A stretch of DNA of 46,572 nucleotides, from assembly GCA_015680685.1 (NCBI GenBank), contig MNCI01005348.1, forward strand, positions 335,746 to 382,317, written 5' to 3'. Source of the DNA: Gnetum montanum (taxonomy: Eukaryota > Streptophyta > Gnetopsida > Gnetales > Gnetaceae). The translations under genes were made by a program, and so were the position numbers. This document shows, in pieces, positions 10,880-21,700 of this stretch (positions are counted from its first letter, which is position 1; every line of letters begins with the position of its first letter). The notes beneath the pieces are model-generated. The model had not been told where the DNA came from, made no database searches, and saw only the letters and a program-made list of their open reading frames with translations.

Positions 10880-11341
10880 ATGCTAGTAGAACTATGGATA
10901 GCTAATGGATCCACATCTTAGATTGTGAACTTTAGAATCCTAGAAGAGTTCTTTATTAGTGGCAAGAAAAGGGTGTATCTTCAATGATCTTTGTGACCAC
11001 TTAATAGGTATAATCAATGTGTTTAAACCAAGGTACATGTGCTGCCTTGCATAGCCACCTTGATCACAAGAGGTTCATGATATTATGATCATGTGCATGC
11101 CATGTGGTGAGGGATGCATTCTCATGTTTGTAATAGTATAATCAAATGAATCAACATGGCTAATATACCAACATATAAAGGATTTACTATAGATGATCTC
11201 TAGCTTCACATGTAAGCCTTTGACAATGCTTGCTCTCTCCAAAGAAAGATGGAGAAATGATCATGGATGATTCACTAGGGATCTACTCATGACTACATTA
11301 GATGATCTAAAGAGGCCTTGAACAACATGAGACTCAAAAAT
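10880..11341. other. Nothing recognised
   Basis: AT-rich flank outside LTR B. I see no open frame, repeat or motif that I can support. Confidence 0.4.
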
Positions 11342-11755
11342 AAATGCACTTCATACAAAGCTCATGAACCTTTATATGATAAATATGAGCCTTGGTACAT
11401 GCAAGATCTTCAAGATTAAATGGTAGAAGATGAGACTAGTCACATCTTGTCATCTAATCATTTAGATGGAGAGCAAGAAGATAAAGTACATAATAATGAC
11501 AAAGGATCACTTTACTATGAAGGTTCATGATTAGGTGTTATCAATTAGGATGTGGCGCAAACTCAAAATGGTGACATTATTTCCAAGTTCTAGCACTTGC
11601 ATTTGTCTATACCTTCTGGTGGTGATGAAAATGCCTCTTTATTTGACTAAGATGATTATCCTAGGTTAGGTAAAGTTGTATACATTTCAAGGGATGGGCT
11701 TATATTTGATGCTAATTTCTCACTGTTTGTTGAGAATTCATGGATGTTTGATTAA
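11342..11755 (+). pseudogene. Unidentified decayed reading frame
   Basis: One plus-strand frame gives about 138 codons with only five or so stops. It includes HEPLYDKYEPWYMQDLQD, then an acidic middle, LHLSIPSGGDENASLF, DYPRLGKVVYISRDGLIFD and FVENSWMFD. Most stops sit where Gln would fit (taa or tag for caa or cag), so a real protein was probably once encoded. I do not recognise the family. It lies upstream of the LTR-like promoter region near 12.3 kb and could be the 3' end of another element. Confidence 0.3.
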
Positions 11756-12301
11756 CAGATTTCACAAGGGCAAGAAAGGTAAGTGTCTGCGATGAGTAGG
11801 ATCCACATATGAATCCTTAATGGATTGACATTGCAAGTGAGTAAGGTAACACTTATCTCCGAATGATTGTGGTGGTTACATTACATAAGGTACTTGATTG
11901 GTCTTTCAATTATGTGAATGTTGACTCTTTGTGCTTTAGGTTTGGTCATTACAAACTTCATTCAGGTATCTCATTTATGTCTATAATTTATTATTCTTGG
12001 AGCTCTAATCATTCTTCCACTTTTCTAACCCCTATTTCCTAGCTTCTGATTCATAGGAATGTATAAATGTATTAATTTACATAATCCCCATGATTACAAA
12101 ACTCACTAAAGGTAAGTTTACAATGCTGTTCTTGTCATGCTTGTTTGATGCCTTATTAGATCAATTAATGGTGATTTGGGCATGTTTTGACCTTGTGCAT
12201 GGCTTTGGTGATCAAGGAAGGTAATTTTAAGGCTTAATCAATGAGGTTAGACATTTCCTCGTGTTTTGAAGAGTGCAATAATTCACCACCTACATCAATG
12301 C

Positions 12302-12319
12302 AGGGGCATTAATGCCCCT
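12302..12319. promoter_or_regulatory. Perfect 18-bp palindrome upstream of a TATA box
   Basis: AGGGGCATTAATGCCCCT equals its own reverse complement and ends 34 bp before TATAAAT (12354). The equivalent place in the right-hand region carries a 9-bp inverted repeat, CCTTGCATT...AATGCAAGG. Confidence 0.6.
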
Positions 12320-12353
12320 ACACCAGTGTAGCTTCCTTGTGCTAGCAAACTAG

Positions 12354-12360
12354 TATAAAT
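12354..12360 (+). promoter_or_regulatory. Putative TATA box
   Basis: TATAAAT preceded by gctagcaaactag. The same context precedes the TATA box at 22868, which supports a conserved LTR promoter. Confidence 0.4.
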
Positions 12361-13089
12361 GAGGGATCATCGCAAACTTATTTTCATACTTTGTCATTTT
12401 GTTTCTTGCTTTCCTTTACTTCCATTTGGTCACAAACAAGTAAAAACTCTATTATATTTTCATATCGTAGGTTGGATTAGTAATATTTTTACATGCATTA
12501 TTCTTGGTTCTTTCTTATCCAAGGAGTTCTAGTCGTGGTTCAAGCCTAGTGACTTATAACTTAGTCATTGGAAAGAGGCATTATTTGGGTATGTATTCAA
12601 TGAATTTCATAGTTATATAAGCATATTCTATCTTATTTATATTTACTCATGCATGCCATGATGTTATAGTTGTGATAATTATTTCCAAGAGTTGTCTTTA
12701 TCATTGTTTTCATGCACAAATTTTGCAATGAAAATATGATGCCTAGGAAACTTATTTGAATTTTAGCAGTCTTCATAGCTCATCATGTTATGATGATTAT
12801 TATTAAATTTTCATAGAACAAGGAGGGATGAGGTTGAATAATCTTAGATCTTCTTCTATGAATTCATGCATGAACCACTATCTCTTTAGGAAAAGAAAGG
12901 AGAAGAGCTCAAATATCCTAATTTATAACCTATGAAACTTGCTTTGAAAATATCTCTATTAGAAGCATATTGGAAGATAAGAAATCATGTTCTTTATCTT
13001 TAAGCTAAGCATGTGCATAGTAAGTAGCTTAACAAGTGTCAAAGGAGCTAGTAGAAGATGAATATGATGAGCTAGATGACATCTAAGAA

Positions 13090-14269
13090 GACATGGATGT
13101 ACATGATGTCCAATAGCAATCGATTCACAAAGAAAAGAATTAACATCAATTCAGCTTAGTCTTGCTAAGCTCAAGGAGTCACTACAACAAATGGACTTCT
13201 ATGAGTACACCATTTATTCCTTCACATGATACTAGCATGAACTAAAATAATTCTATTAAAGCCTTACAATGAATGGTGCCATGACTTTTGTTGGGGGGAT
13301 TTCTATGTCTATTTCTACATTAGTAATCTTTAGTGCCATAGGATTTCCAAATGAGCCAATAAATAGCTAGTGTCCATGACCCAACAATAGTAAGTTCAAG
13401 CTTAAATAAAAAGTCTTTTTTGAGGTCTTGACATAGAAAAAGTGAATGTGAAGATGTCCAAAATTCCATTGGTTCATAATGCCATGTACAAAATTCTTAC
13501 ACATAACTTTTTATCAAAAAAATGACCATAGAGTATTTTTGATTAGGGGATAAAAGTTGTGGCAATGATGAGAGTGAAATGTATTATTAACATCTTCCTA
13601 GAGATAAGGATGTGACTAAAGATAAGAGAAAGACTTATGACTTTATATGGTTAATTCAAAAATTATGTGAACTAGTAAGCATAGTTAATTCAAAACCTAT
13701 GAGAATGATGAACTTGGAGAATGTAATGATGGTGGACCTACGAAAATATCTATGGATCATTGGAGGTATACCTAACTTGGAGGATGAGATGCCTTATATG
13801 AATATATCTCATATTTATCCTTTAGACTAAGTTTTCCAATATCAAACAAGGGTACCATTCATGCCTTAAAAATCTCATCATATATAGGTATGATGACCTA
13901 GCAAATCCATCTTTTGACCTTCTAATTTCAACATTAGTTAGAACTAGGAATATCTTCTTATTAGTTGTATTTGACCCATTATGCATGTTGAAGGTGAGGG
14001 AAAATCTACCATAATTCATGTTAATGGTTTTCTAGACCTTGATAACAATTTCTTAGATATGATGGAAGCTAGTAAGGCTATAAGAGAAGATCTCTTCTAG
14101 TTTCTTCCTCCCTTGATAGATGATCCATCCATGGTCCATTATGGTGTCCATTTTTAGTTACAAATCCATGTTCCTTCACAAGTATTTTCTCTTCACATTG
14201 ATTGAGGTATAACATGTATCACATCCAACATGTAGAGGAAGTCCTTCAAGTACTTACAAATCAACTTGG
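13090..14269 (+). pseudogene. Decayed unidentified ORF, left part, cut by the copia element
   Basis: Several plus-strand frames hold protein-like stretches: LAKLKESLQQMDFYEYTIYS, MTFVGGISMSISTLVIF with SAIGFPNEPINS, a 73-codon open stretch at 13612-13830, and FLPPLIDDPSMVHYGVHF. It ends in HVEEVLQVLTNQLG at the insertion site. Stops are frequent and often replace Gln. Similar coiled-coil-like coding resumes on the other side of the copia element at 21131. I cannot name the family; a retroelement-associated protein of the host element is the likeliest reading. Confidence 0.35.
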
Positions 14270-15259
14270 TGTTGACCTTTTGATATGTTAAAACCTAGAG
14301 AAATAAAAAATTTGCTAGTATGCTTATGAGATCTTGTAGGTCTATGGTAAAAAAAATAATATTAAGGAGACCAAGATATGAGCATGAATTGACAAACTAT
14401 AATCCTAAAGTCTAAAAAGAAAATGCAAGGATTTTAAGAAAATCATAAGGATGTAAGACATCTCAAATTCCAAAGAAGACATCCTAGTGACTAACAAGAT
14501 GTCTCAATCTACTACAATACATCTTTGCTAAGAAGCACCAATCTTAGAGAAGATGTCTCCATAAAACAAGAAATGACTCAAAATTAGATAATATGTCTCA
14601 GCCAAGATGTCTTGGATCAGGTCAAGGAATCTTAGGAAAAATGAGATGTCTTAACTGCAAGATGAAAAACATAGTAAGACATCTTACACTAATGGAATAC
14701 ATCTTAACTAGTCATTTCTATCCATTGTATGAATTCCAACAAACATATGATGTTGAAAAGGCTATAAAAGAAAGTGATTCCTTTTTAGGAAAAAGAGTAA
14801 GCACTATTCATGTGATCAAGCAATCATTGTACAGATAGTTTGAGAAATTTTGTACTTTATCTTGATCTCATTTGTTGAGTTTTTTGATGTTTTGTTAAGC
14901 TAAAAAATAAGGAATTTGAAGCTTAGTTCATTTTCTTCCTTGATCTTTCTATCTCTTATAGTAAGCCCTAAGGGGCTGGATGTCCTTCTTGAGAGAAGAC
15001 ATCCTTTGAGCTTCTGAAGACCTTGAGGGGCTAGGTATGTTTTTGAGAGAAAACACAACTAGTAGAGCTTAATACTTTGTAAAGGTTAGGGTGTCCTTAA
15101 AACCACATTTTTTAAGGAATAAAGTTTGAATATGTGTAATGATTCTACCCGCTAAGTGTGGATGTACCCAAGTTGGGAAATGACATACATATATTGTATA
15201 ATAATTAGGTCTCATTGGCTAGAATTTATTCAACTCCCATTCTAAGTTCTTAATACTCA
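14270..15259 (+). repeat. 5' LTR of the copia element
   Basis: It starts TGTTGAC and ends ...CTCA. Its first 150 bp and last 120 bp align clearly with the 3' LTR (shared ttgctagtatgcttatgaga near the start and cattctaagttcttaat near the end). The middle holds many scattered agatgtct or agacatct words on both strands, which can pair with each other. TATAAA is at 14763. Confidence 0.85.
14763..14768 (+). promoter_or_regulatory. TATA box in the copia 5' LTR
   Basis: gcTATAAAag lies about 490 bp into the LTR, a plausible U3/R position. It is deleted in the 3' LTR, so a daughter copy templated from this element could have lost its promoter. Confidence 0.45.
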
Positions 15260-15261
15260 AG

Positions 15262-15273
15262 TAGTATTATAGT
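15262..15273 (+). other. Decayed primer binding site (tRNA-iMet type)
   Basis: tagtattatagt lies two bases after the LTR end. It matches the usual copia site TGGTATCAGAGC at 8 of 12 positions, and three of the four differences are transitions (G to A, C to T). Weak alone, but it is in the right place. Confidence 0.35.
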
Positions 15274-15338
15274 GAGGTACTCCTAGATTGAGTGTAACAA
15301 CTCAAGAGTGGACTACAAAGGGGACATCTTACAACAAG

Positions 15339-16063
15339 CCACCAATATTCAATGGGATTAAATTTGCATACTGGAAAGCACAAATGTAAGACTTATTTGA
15401 ATCCATGGAATTTAAAGTATGGTAGCTCATCATGGAATGATACACTCATCCCATTGATAGCTCAATAGGCATTCCACTACAAAGAGGTAAGTGGTCTAAT
15501 GATGACAAAAATAAGTTTACGTTTGATTCAAAGGTTAGGAATTATCTCTACTATGCTCTTATAAAACCTCAATTTAATAGAATAGATGGATGTAATACTA
15601 CCAAAGAAATTTGGAAAGTTTTAGAAGCCACTTATGAGGAAACCTCAGTAATGAAACTATCCAAACTCCTAGTCTTACAATTTGAATATGATAAGTTAAA
15701 AATGAAATAAGGTGAAATAATCAAAGATTATTTATCTAGGTCCAATGATAATGTAGTAGCCATTAGAGTTATAGGGAAAGAGTTACATGAGAGTGAAGTC
15801 ATTATTAAAATGATTAGAACTCTACTCCTTTAATTTATATCTAGATCACTACCATGGAAGAAATTAGAGATTTCTCCATACTCAAATTTGAAGAATTAAA
15901 AAATGCACTCATAGCATATGAAATGAATCTCATTAGTGAAGGTGCTATCAAGGAAAAATCCATTGAACTTAAAAGTTCTTCAAAAGAAACGGAGATGTTT
16001 GATTATGATGCAAATAGTGATAATGAACTAGCTCTTCTAACAAGAAGAGTAAAAGACTTCTAG
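15339..16063 (+). pseudogene. gag: Copia gag, broken
   Basis: The frame opens with PPIFNGIKFAYWKAQM, the start typical of the copia gag (UBN2) family, and continues through YLYYALIKPQFNRIDG, TTKEIWKVLEATYE and KLSKLLVLQFEYD. The last open part, 15854-16063, reads MEEIRDFSILKFEELKNALI. In-frame stops replace probable Gln codons, for example after AYWKAQM (tag-type stops) and after KLKMK. It would have formed the particle shell. The zinc knuckle lies about 690 bp further on, after a Lys/Asn-rich decayed stretch. Confidence 0.75.
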
Positions 16064-16739
16064 CAAGGAAAGGAAAAAGATTCAATTAATTAGACATAAA
16101 AGGTAAAGGAAATGATAAGCAACTTAGAAATTCTAATCTTGATATTTCTTTTATAGAATGTTGGATAGGTGATGGAAGAGGCCACATGGCCTTTGAATAT
16201 CCTAGTATTTTTAGGGTGCAAAAGAAAGAACCTATTAAGAAAAAAGAACAAAGAACCTCTATATGAGTTGGGATGATGAAGAAGGAAACTAATGATACTT
16301 CTAATGATTCACATATTCTATGCATAACTTTGGAAAATTAGGAACCCATTAATGATCTAATCTAGGATGATGAAACTAAATAAGATGAGAATACATTACA
16401 AGAAAGGAATGAGTTACATTGTAGTAACATCATTTACTTTCAAGATTTATGTATCAAAATGAAAAATACTTTACAAAGTAAGGAAGTAGAAATAGCTAAA
16501 ATACTAAATGCTCTAATATTAAGAATGAGAACTCAAACCTAAAGGTTGAAGTTCAAAAGCTAACATTGTTTCTTAAGTAGATTAACAAGAAATTATCATA
16601 TGTAAAAATTATGAATGAAAAAATCACTAAAAATAAGAAGATAGCTCAAGACATAAATCCAATACATCCTCATATCAAAGAATCCTTATATTTAATTGAA
16701 AAGAGAAAATACTTACCCAGGATTGGATATTTTGCTTAA

Positions 16740-16800
16740 ATGTGTAAAATGGTTTGTTTTTATTATGGTAAAACTGGACATAGTTAGCCATTTTATTATT
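16740..16800 (+). pseudogene. Gag zinc knuckle remnant
   Basis: MCKMVCFYYGKTGHS, a stop, then PFYYLW. A CCHC knuckle would read CxxCGKxGHxxxxC; here the second and last Cys are Tyr (TGT to TAT), so it cannot bind zinc. Its position between gag and protease is normal for copia elements. Confidence 0.65.
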
Positions 16801-16899
16801 TGTGGTTAAGACACTATAATTGGTCTTTTTCAAAACTACCTAAAAAAGGTATGTTGCAGGAAAGAAAAGTTTAGAGACCTAAGGATAAGAAATCTGAAA

Positions 16900-17010
16900 A
16901 AGGGATGTTTGCTCAAGTTGCTCTCTCTGCTGTCAAAAGAAGTAGTTGATATATTGATAATGGATGTTCTAGACACATTACAAGTGACAAATCTCAATTC
17001 ATACAATTTT
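16900..17010 (+). pseudogene. pro: Copia aspartic protease remnant
   Basis: The active-site region reads (stop)YIDNGCSRHITSDKSQF; copia elements normally have W-Y-x-D-S-G-C-S-x-H. The Trp has become a stop (TGG to TGA at 16947) and the D-S-G triad is D-N-G (AGT to AAT). Both are G-to-A changes. The later protease strands follow but are interrupted. Confidence 0.7.
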
Positions 17011-17314
17011 TAGAATACAATTATGGAATAATCACCTTTGATGATTATGCATAAGATCAAATTAAAGTTATTGGTATGATTGAAGGTAAGAAACAACCTT
17101 CTATTAAATAAGTAGTTTATGTTGAAACTATTAAACATAATATTCTTAGTGTAAGTTAGCTTTGTGACTCAAATTTTGATGTTACCTTTTCCAAGTATTC
17201 ATGTAGAATAAGAGAACCTTACTCTAGAAAAAGTTATTGTAAAAGGAAATAGAAAAGCAAATGTTTATACTAATGTTTTAGAAGATTAAATCCAAGTGTG
17301 TGATTAGAAATATA

Positions 17315-18239
17315 GGTGATGTTCATATTTGGCATAGAAAATTAGGCCACATTAATAAAGACATTCTTCAAATCCTTGTTTCTAAAGATATGGTTTAGGG
17401 ACTACCCAAACTAAAGGACTTTTCCATGAATACTTGCAATGGTTGTCAAAAAGAGAAACAAACAAGAGTAAGGTTTGGTAAGAAGAATTGCATTTCCACC
17501 TTACGTCCTTTAGAATTGCTTGATATGGACTTAGTTGGTCCCTCTGAAACTCTTAGTTTGGGAAACAAAAGATATTATTTAACCATTGTTGATGATTTTT
17601 ATCATTTTACATGGGTTGCATTTTTATATCACAAAGATGAAGCTTTTGAGCATTTTATGAGAATTTATAACTAGCTATACACTAAAAATGGATATGCTAA
17701 TAAAACTATCAGTAGTGACAATGGAGAAGAATTCAATAATGGCAAATTTGAAGAATATTATGAATTAAATGGTATTCTTCATCAATTTTTTACATCTAAG
17801 ACTCAAAAAATGGATTAGTAAAATGAAAAAAAATAGAATTCTAAATAAAATGGGCAGAAAAATTTTAAATGATAGAAACATTTCATATCACTTTTGGGTT
17901 GAGGTTATCAATACAACATGCTACATCTCCAATAGAGTTCTAGTAAGAAGATTCGCCACCAAAACTCCATAGGAAATTTGGACTAGTAGAAAGCCTTTAG
18001 TTAGTTACTTTAATGTTTTTAGTGAAAAATGATATATTTTGAATGAAAAGGATGCTCTAAGAAAGTTTGATTCCAAAACTAATGATGGAATTTCTCTAGG
18101 ATACTCTCCAGTTAGTAGGGAATACAAGGTTTTCAACAAAATAACTAACATTGTCAAGGAAACCATAAATGTTAAAATAGATGATAGTGATGGTTTTGGT
18201 TCAAATTTTTACATTGATGATGAAGAAATTATTGTTTAG
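17315..18239 (+). pseudogene. int: Copia integrase with pre-integrase domain, broken
   Basis: The zinc-binding start is GDVHIWHRKLGHINKDIL and then CNGCQKEKQ (an H-H-C-C pattern). The catalytic core follows: first Asp in LLDMDLVGP (17528), second in TISSDNGEEF (17717). The expected third residue, the Glu of an NGxVE motif, appears as Lys next to a stop (near 17815). Then come RNISYHFWVEVINTTCYISN and a C-terminal part ending FYIDDEEIIV at 18239. Open stretches are 17426-17674, 17769-17972 and 18039-18239. The enzyme would insert the cDNA into the genome; this copy is dead. Confidence 0.8.
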
Positions 18240-18548
18240 AAAATCTCTAGCACTTCCCATATAAAAATTGAAAAATATCTTAAAATGGAAAACAAACATG
18301 AAGATGCTACTATAGTTTAGCTCAAAATACCTAGACTCAAAAGATCACATTCCCTTAATGATGTTATAGGACAAGTAGAATAGGTAATAAAAAACAAGAT
18401 ACAAACAAAAGAGATGTGTGTCTGTGCTACCTATCTTTCACAAATTGAGCCCAAAAAATTTAGGGAGATAGAAAAGAAGGAAGGATGAATTTTTGCCATG
18501 CAAGAAGAGTGAAAATAATTTATTAGAAATGATGTGTGAGAACTTACT

Positions 18549-19200
18549 CCTAAACCTAAAAATAAGCAAATAATTGGAACAAAATGGGTGTTTATGATTA
18601 AGAAAAATGAAAATTGAATCATTGTTAAAAATAAAGCTAGATTAGTTCCTAAAGGATACAATTAGTAAGAGGGCATTGATTTTGATAAAACATTTGCTCC
18701 TGTAGCTGCACTTGAGTCAATCAAACTTCTTCTATCGTATGCAAGTATCAAAGGAACTAAATTTTATCAAATGGATGTTAAAATTACCTTTTTAAATGGA
18801 ACCATTCAAGAGGAAGTATATGTTAAGCAACCTGAAGGATTATAGATCATATCCACCTAGGTTATGTCTTTAAACTAAAAAGGGCTTTCTATGGACTTAA
18901 ACAAGACCTAAGAGCTTTGTATGATAGACTTTCATAATATCTCATCTCTAATAGTTTTAAAAATGGTAGGGCTAATATAAATTTGTTTATAAAATGAGAT
19001 GGTAAGGGTCTACATATTGTCCACATTTATGTTGATGATATTATTTTTGGAGCTACTAATGAAATTTTATGTAAGAAGTTTTTAGGTCTTATGCAAATAG
19101 AATTTGAAATTATGGGAGAACTCAACAAATTTCTTGGACTTCAAATTAGTCAAAAAAAATTTGGAAAATTTATTTGTCAAAAAAAATGCATCAAACATCT
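18549..19200 (+). pseudogene. rt: Copia reverse transcriptase, broken
   Basis: The N-terminal half reads GTKWVFMIKKNEN, a stop, KARLVPKGYN, then FDKTFAPVAALESIKLLLSY, YQMDVKITFLNG (first catalytic Asp kept) and EEVYVKQPEG. After a frame change the active-site motif YVDD (19028-19039) is intact within HIYVDDIIFGATN. Stops before EGIDFDK replace expected Gln codons. The order after integrase is diagnostic for Ty1/copia. Confidence 0.85.
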
Positions 19201-19489
19201 GTTACAAAAATTCAATTTAGATTAAGTAAGAGATAAGACAACACCAATAACTACACAGCTCAAGCTAAGAAAAGATGAATAAGGAGAATTACTTGATCTC
19301 AAGCTCTATATAGGTATGATTAGTAGTCTACTATACCTAATTGCTAGTAGATTGGATATTTCTCTAAGTGTTGGAATTTGTGCAAGGTATCAAGCTAATC
19401 CCAAATAATCTTATTTAAAAGCTATTAGGAGAAATTTTCATTCTCTAAAAGGTACTATTGATTAGGGACTTTGATATCCAAAGGACTCC

Positions 19490-19960
19490 ACACTTGATCT
19501 TGCTGGGTATTGTGATGTAGTTTGGATAGGTTATATAGATGATCATCAAAGCACATGTGGTAGCTTCTTCTTTCCAAGAAAGAGTCTTATCTCTTGGACA
19601 ACTAAGAAGCAAACCTCTATAGCACTATCTATGGTAGAAGCAAAATATATTTCAAGTAAAAGTTTCTATGCACAAATTCTTTGGATGAAAAAAACACTCA
19701 AGGATTTAGGGATCAAATTAAATAACACATCTATTTTTTGTGACAACAATAGTACTATTAACATGACTAAAAGTCTTGTTCAATTATCTCATACAAAGCA
19801 TATCAAAATTAGGCATCACTTCTTAAGAGAACATACTTAACTTGGACATGTTAAGTTAGAATATATTGGGATAGATGGTCAACTTGCTAATGCCTTACCA
19901 AGACTCTTGATGAAAAAACACTTACTTCTCTATGTAAAGACATGGGGGTAGGAAACATAT
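19490..19960 (+). pseudogene. rh: Copia RNase H, nearly continuous frame
   Basis: One frame runs from about 19490 to 19840: LAGYCDVVWIGYIDDHQSTC, ISWTTKKQTSIALSMVEAKY, AQILWMKKTLKDLGIKL, SIFCDNNSTINMTKS and TKHIKIRHHFLREHT. The first and third catalytic Asp are present, but the usual AEAEY is VEAKY. A short C-terminal remnant follows (GHVKLEYIGIDGQLANALPR). This is the best-preserved part of the element. Confidence 0.8.
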
Positions 19961-20190
19961 CTTTTCAAAATAATTAAATAAAAACTAAAAGAAGAAAGGA
20001 GAAGGAAAGAACTCATACTTAATGGGAATTTCTCAAGGAAACTTCTTTTCTCAATGTCCAAAGGAGGATTATTATGTATTTTTACCTCTTATTTGCCTAT
20101 TATATACTTGTTATTTTAGAAAATGGAAGGTTTTTGACTTTATATACTTGTTATTATGCTAATCTGTTTTCTCTAGTTTTGGACATCACC

Positions 20191-20204
20191 AAAAAAGGGA
20201 AGGT
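20191..20204 (+). other. Polypurine tract of the copia element
   Basis: AAAAAAGGGAAGGT ends immediately before the 3' LTR start TGTTGAC, the expected plus-strand primer position. Confidence 0.7.
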
Positions 20205-21117
20205 TGTTGACTTTATGGTATGTCAAAACCTTGCAAAATGGAGAATTTGCTAGTATGCTTATGAGATCTTGTACGTCTAAGGTCAATAAAAAAATATTAA
20301 AGAGACCAAGACAAGAGCATGAATTAACAAACTAGAATACTAAAGTCCAACAAGAAAATGCAAGGATTTGGAGGAAATCATGAGGATGCAAGATTTTCAA
20401 ATTCTAAAGAAGAAATCTTGGAGATTGACAAGATGTCTTATTCTACTATAAGACATCTTTGATGAGAAGCTCTAGTCTTAGACAAGATGTCTCCATAAAA
20501 TATGAGACATATTAGCTGAGATGTCTTGGATCAGGTCAAGATGTCTCAATGAATCTATCTTAGGTATAATGAAATGTCTCTCTTTCAAGATGAAAAATAC
20601 AATAAGACATCTCAAGCTCATGGAAGATGTCTAAATGAGCCATTTCTAGTTGTTGTATGAATTCCAATAAACATATGATATATTCCATTTTAAGAAAAAG
20701 AGTAGGCACTATTCATTTGATTAAACAATCATTGTATACATCTTTTAAGAAATATTTTATTTCATATTTTTATCATTTGTTGAGTTTCATGTTTTGTTGA
20801 GTCAAAAAGCAAGGAATAAAAAACCCTGAGGGGATAGATGTGATTCTTGAGATAAGGTATGATTTAAGCTTATTGGAACCTTAAGGGGTTGGGACTATTT
20901 CTAAGAGAAAACATTCCTAACAGGGGTCAAGACTTTGTAAAGGTTGTGGTATCCTTGAAATTACATTTTTTAAGGAACAATTTCTAGAGGTATGCAAGGA
21001 TTTTACACTTTGAGTATGGATGTACCAAAGCTAGGAAACCATGTATATATGTTCTACAAGAATTGGGTCTCATTGGCCAAAACTTATTCAACCCTCATTC
21101 TAAGTTCTTAATCCTCA
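20205..21117 (+). repeat. 3' LTR of the copia element
   Basis: It starts TGTTGAC directly after a polypurine tract and ends near CTCA at 21117. It is about 77 bp shorter than the 5' LTR and lacks the TATA segment (gctataaaag at 14761) because of a deletion. Similarity with the left side may run about 13 bp further (tagtactag versus tagtattat), so the exact end is uncertain. Confidence 0.8.
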
Positions 21118-21130
21118 CCTAGTACTAGTT

Positions 21131-21700
21131 ATTGGGTAGAATAAAAGTAGAGGATAGATCTAGAAACTAAGTTACTATTGAGAAACATTGACAATACATT
21201 GGATATTGAACTCCTTAAGGTACAAGTTAAGTTAGAAACTATGGATGCTAATAGAACTTTTTATATAAGGATGCTCTAGAGAAATCAAGCCAAGGTATGA
21301 TGGTTGCATGAATAACTAGAACACATCATACCATTACTACAATACCTTCCATAATTATTCTAGAAATGGGAGGTGAGTGTTGGTAGGATGAATTATTTCA
21401 AGCTCACCAAGTTGGTGAAGAATCCATATTTATGAGAGATGTCTTAGAGCAACAAATTAGAATGCTGAAGCATTAGTTCCAACAGTGGAAAAGGATGAGC
21501 TCAGAAAAAGAAAAATAAGTGCTCTTCCTTTTGTATTAGGTAATAAGGTTGGACGAAAAAAATTAGATCATGATTCATTTTTGGAATAAACACCTTTGCA
21601 AGGAGAAAGAGTGTTAGAATTTTTAGTAGGAAATGACAAACAAGACTACCAAAGAAACTGATAAGCTTAGGAAGATTCATCTGATTAAGCAACAAACCTA
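21131..21700 (+). pseudogene. Decayed ORF, right part, resuming after the copia element
   Basis: Protein-like stretches include RSRN(stop)VTIEKH, ALEKSSQGMMVA, PSIIILEMGGECW(stop)DELF and then QAHQVGEESIFMRDVLEQQ with LKH(stop)FQQWKRMSSEKEK. The Glu/Gln/Lys-rich heptad-like pattern suggests a coiled coil, and the stops fall at Gln positions. I read it as the continuation of the frame that ends at 14269. Unidentified. Confidence 0.35.

Larger units (their letters stand above)
11860..12600 (+). repeat. Putative LTR (left) of the element hosting the copia insertion
   Basis: This region has a promoter-like core: an 18-bp perfect palindrome (12302-12319), then gctagcaaac and TATAAAT at 12354-12360. 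The region around 22480-23000 has the same order of words (acctacatcaatgcagg or cctcctacatcaatgcaagg, then gtgctagcaaac, then a TATA box) on the same strand. I read the pair as the diverged LTRs of an older element into which the copia element inserted. The boundaries are guesses. Confidence 0.35.
14270..21117 (+). mobile_element. Ty1/copia retrotransposon, SIRE/Maximus-like, decayed
   Basis: This is a full-length but inactive copia element with two LTRs starting TGTTGAC and the domain order gag, zinc knuckle, protease, integrase, RT, RNase H. Domain wording (AYWKAQM, STLRPLELLDMDLVGP, YVDDIIFGATN, TKHIKIRHHFLR) is closest to the SIRE/Maximus type from memory, and the roughly 1-kb LTRs agree with that. 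The LTRs are clearly diverged and differ by indels, so the insertion is old. It sits inside an older plus-strand reading frame. Flanking 5-mers are cttgg (14265-14269) and either cctag (21118-21122) or attgg (21131-21135), so the target duplication is decayed or the right end is off by 13 bp. Confidence 0.85.
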
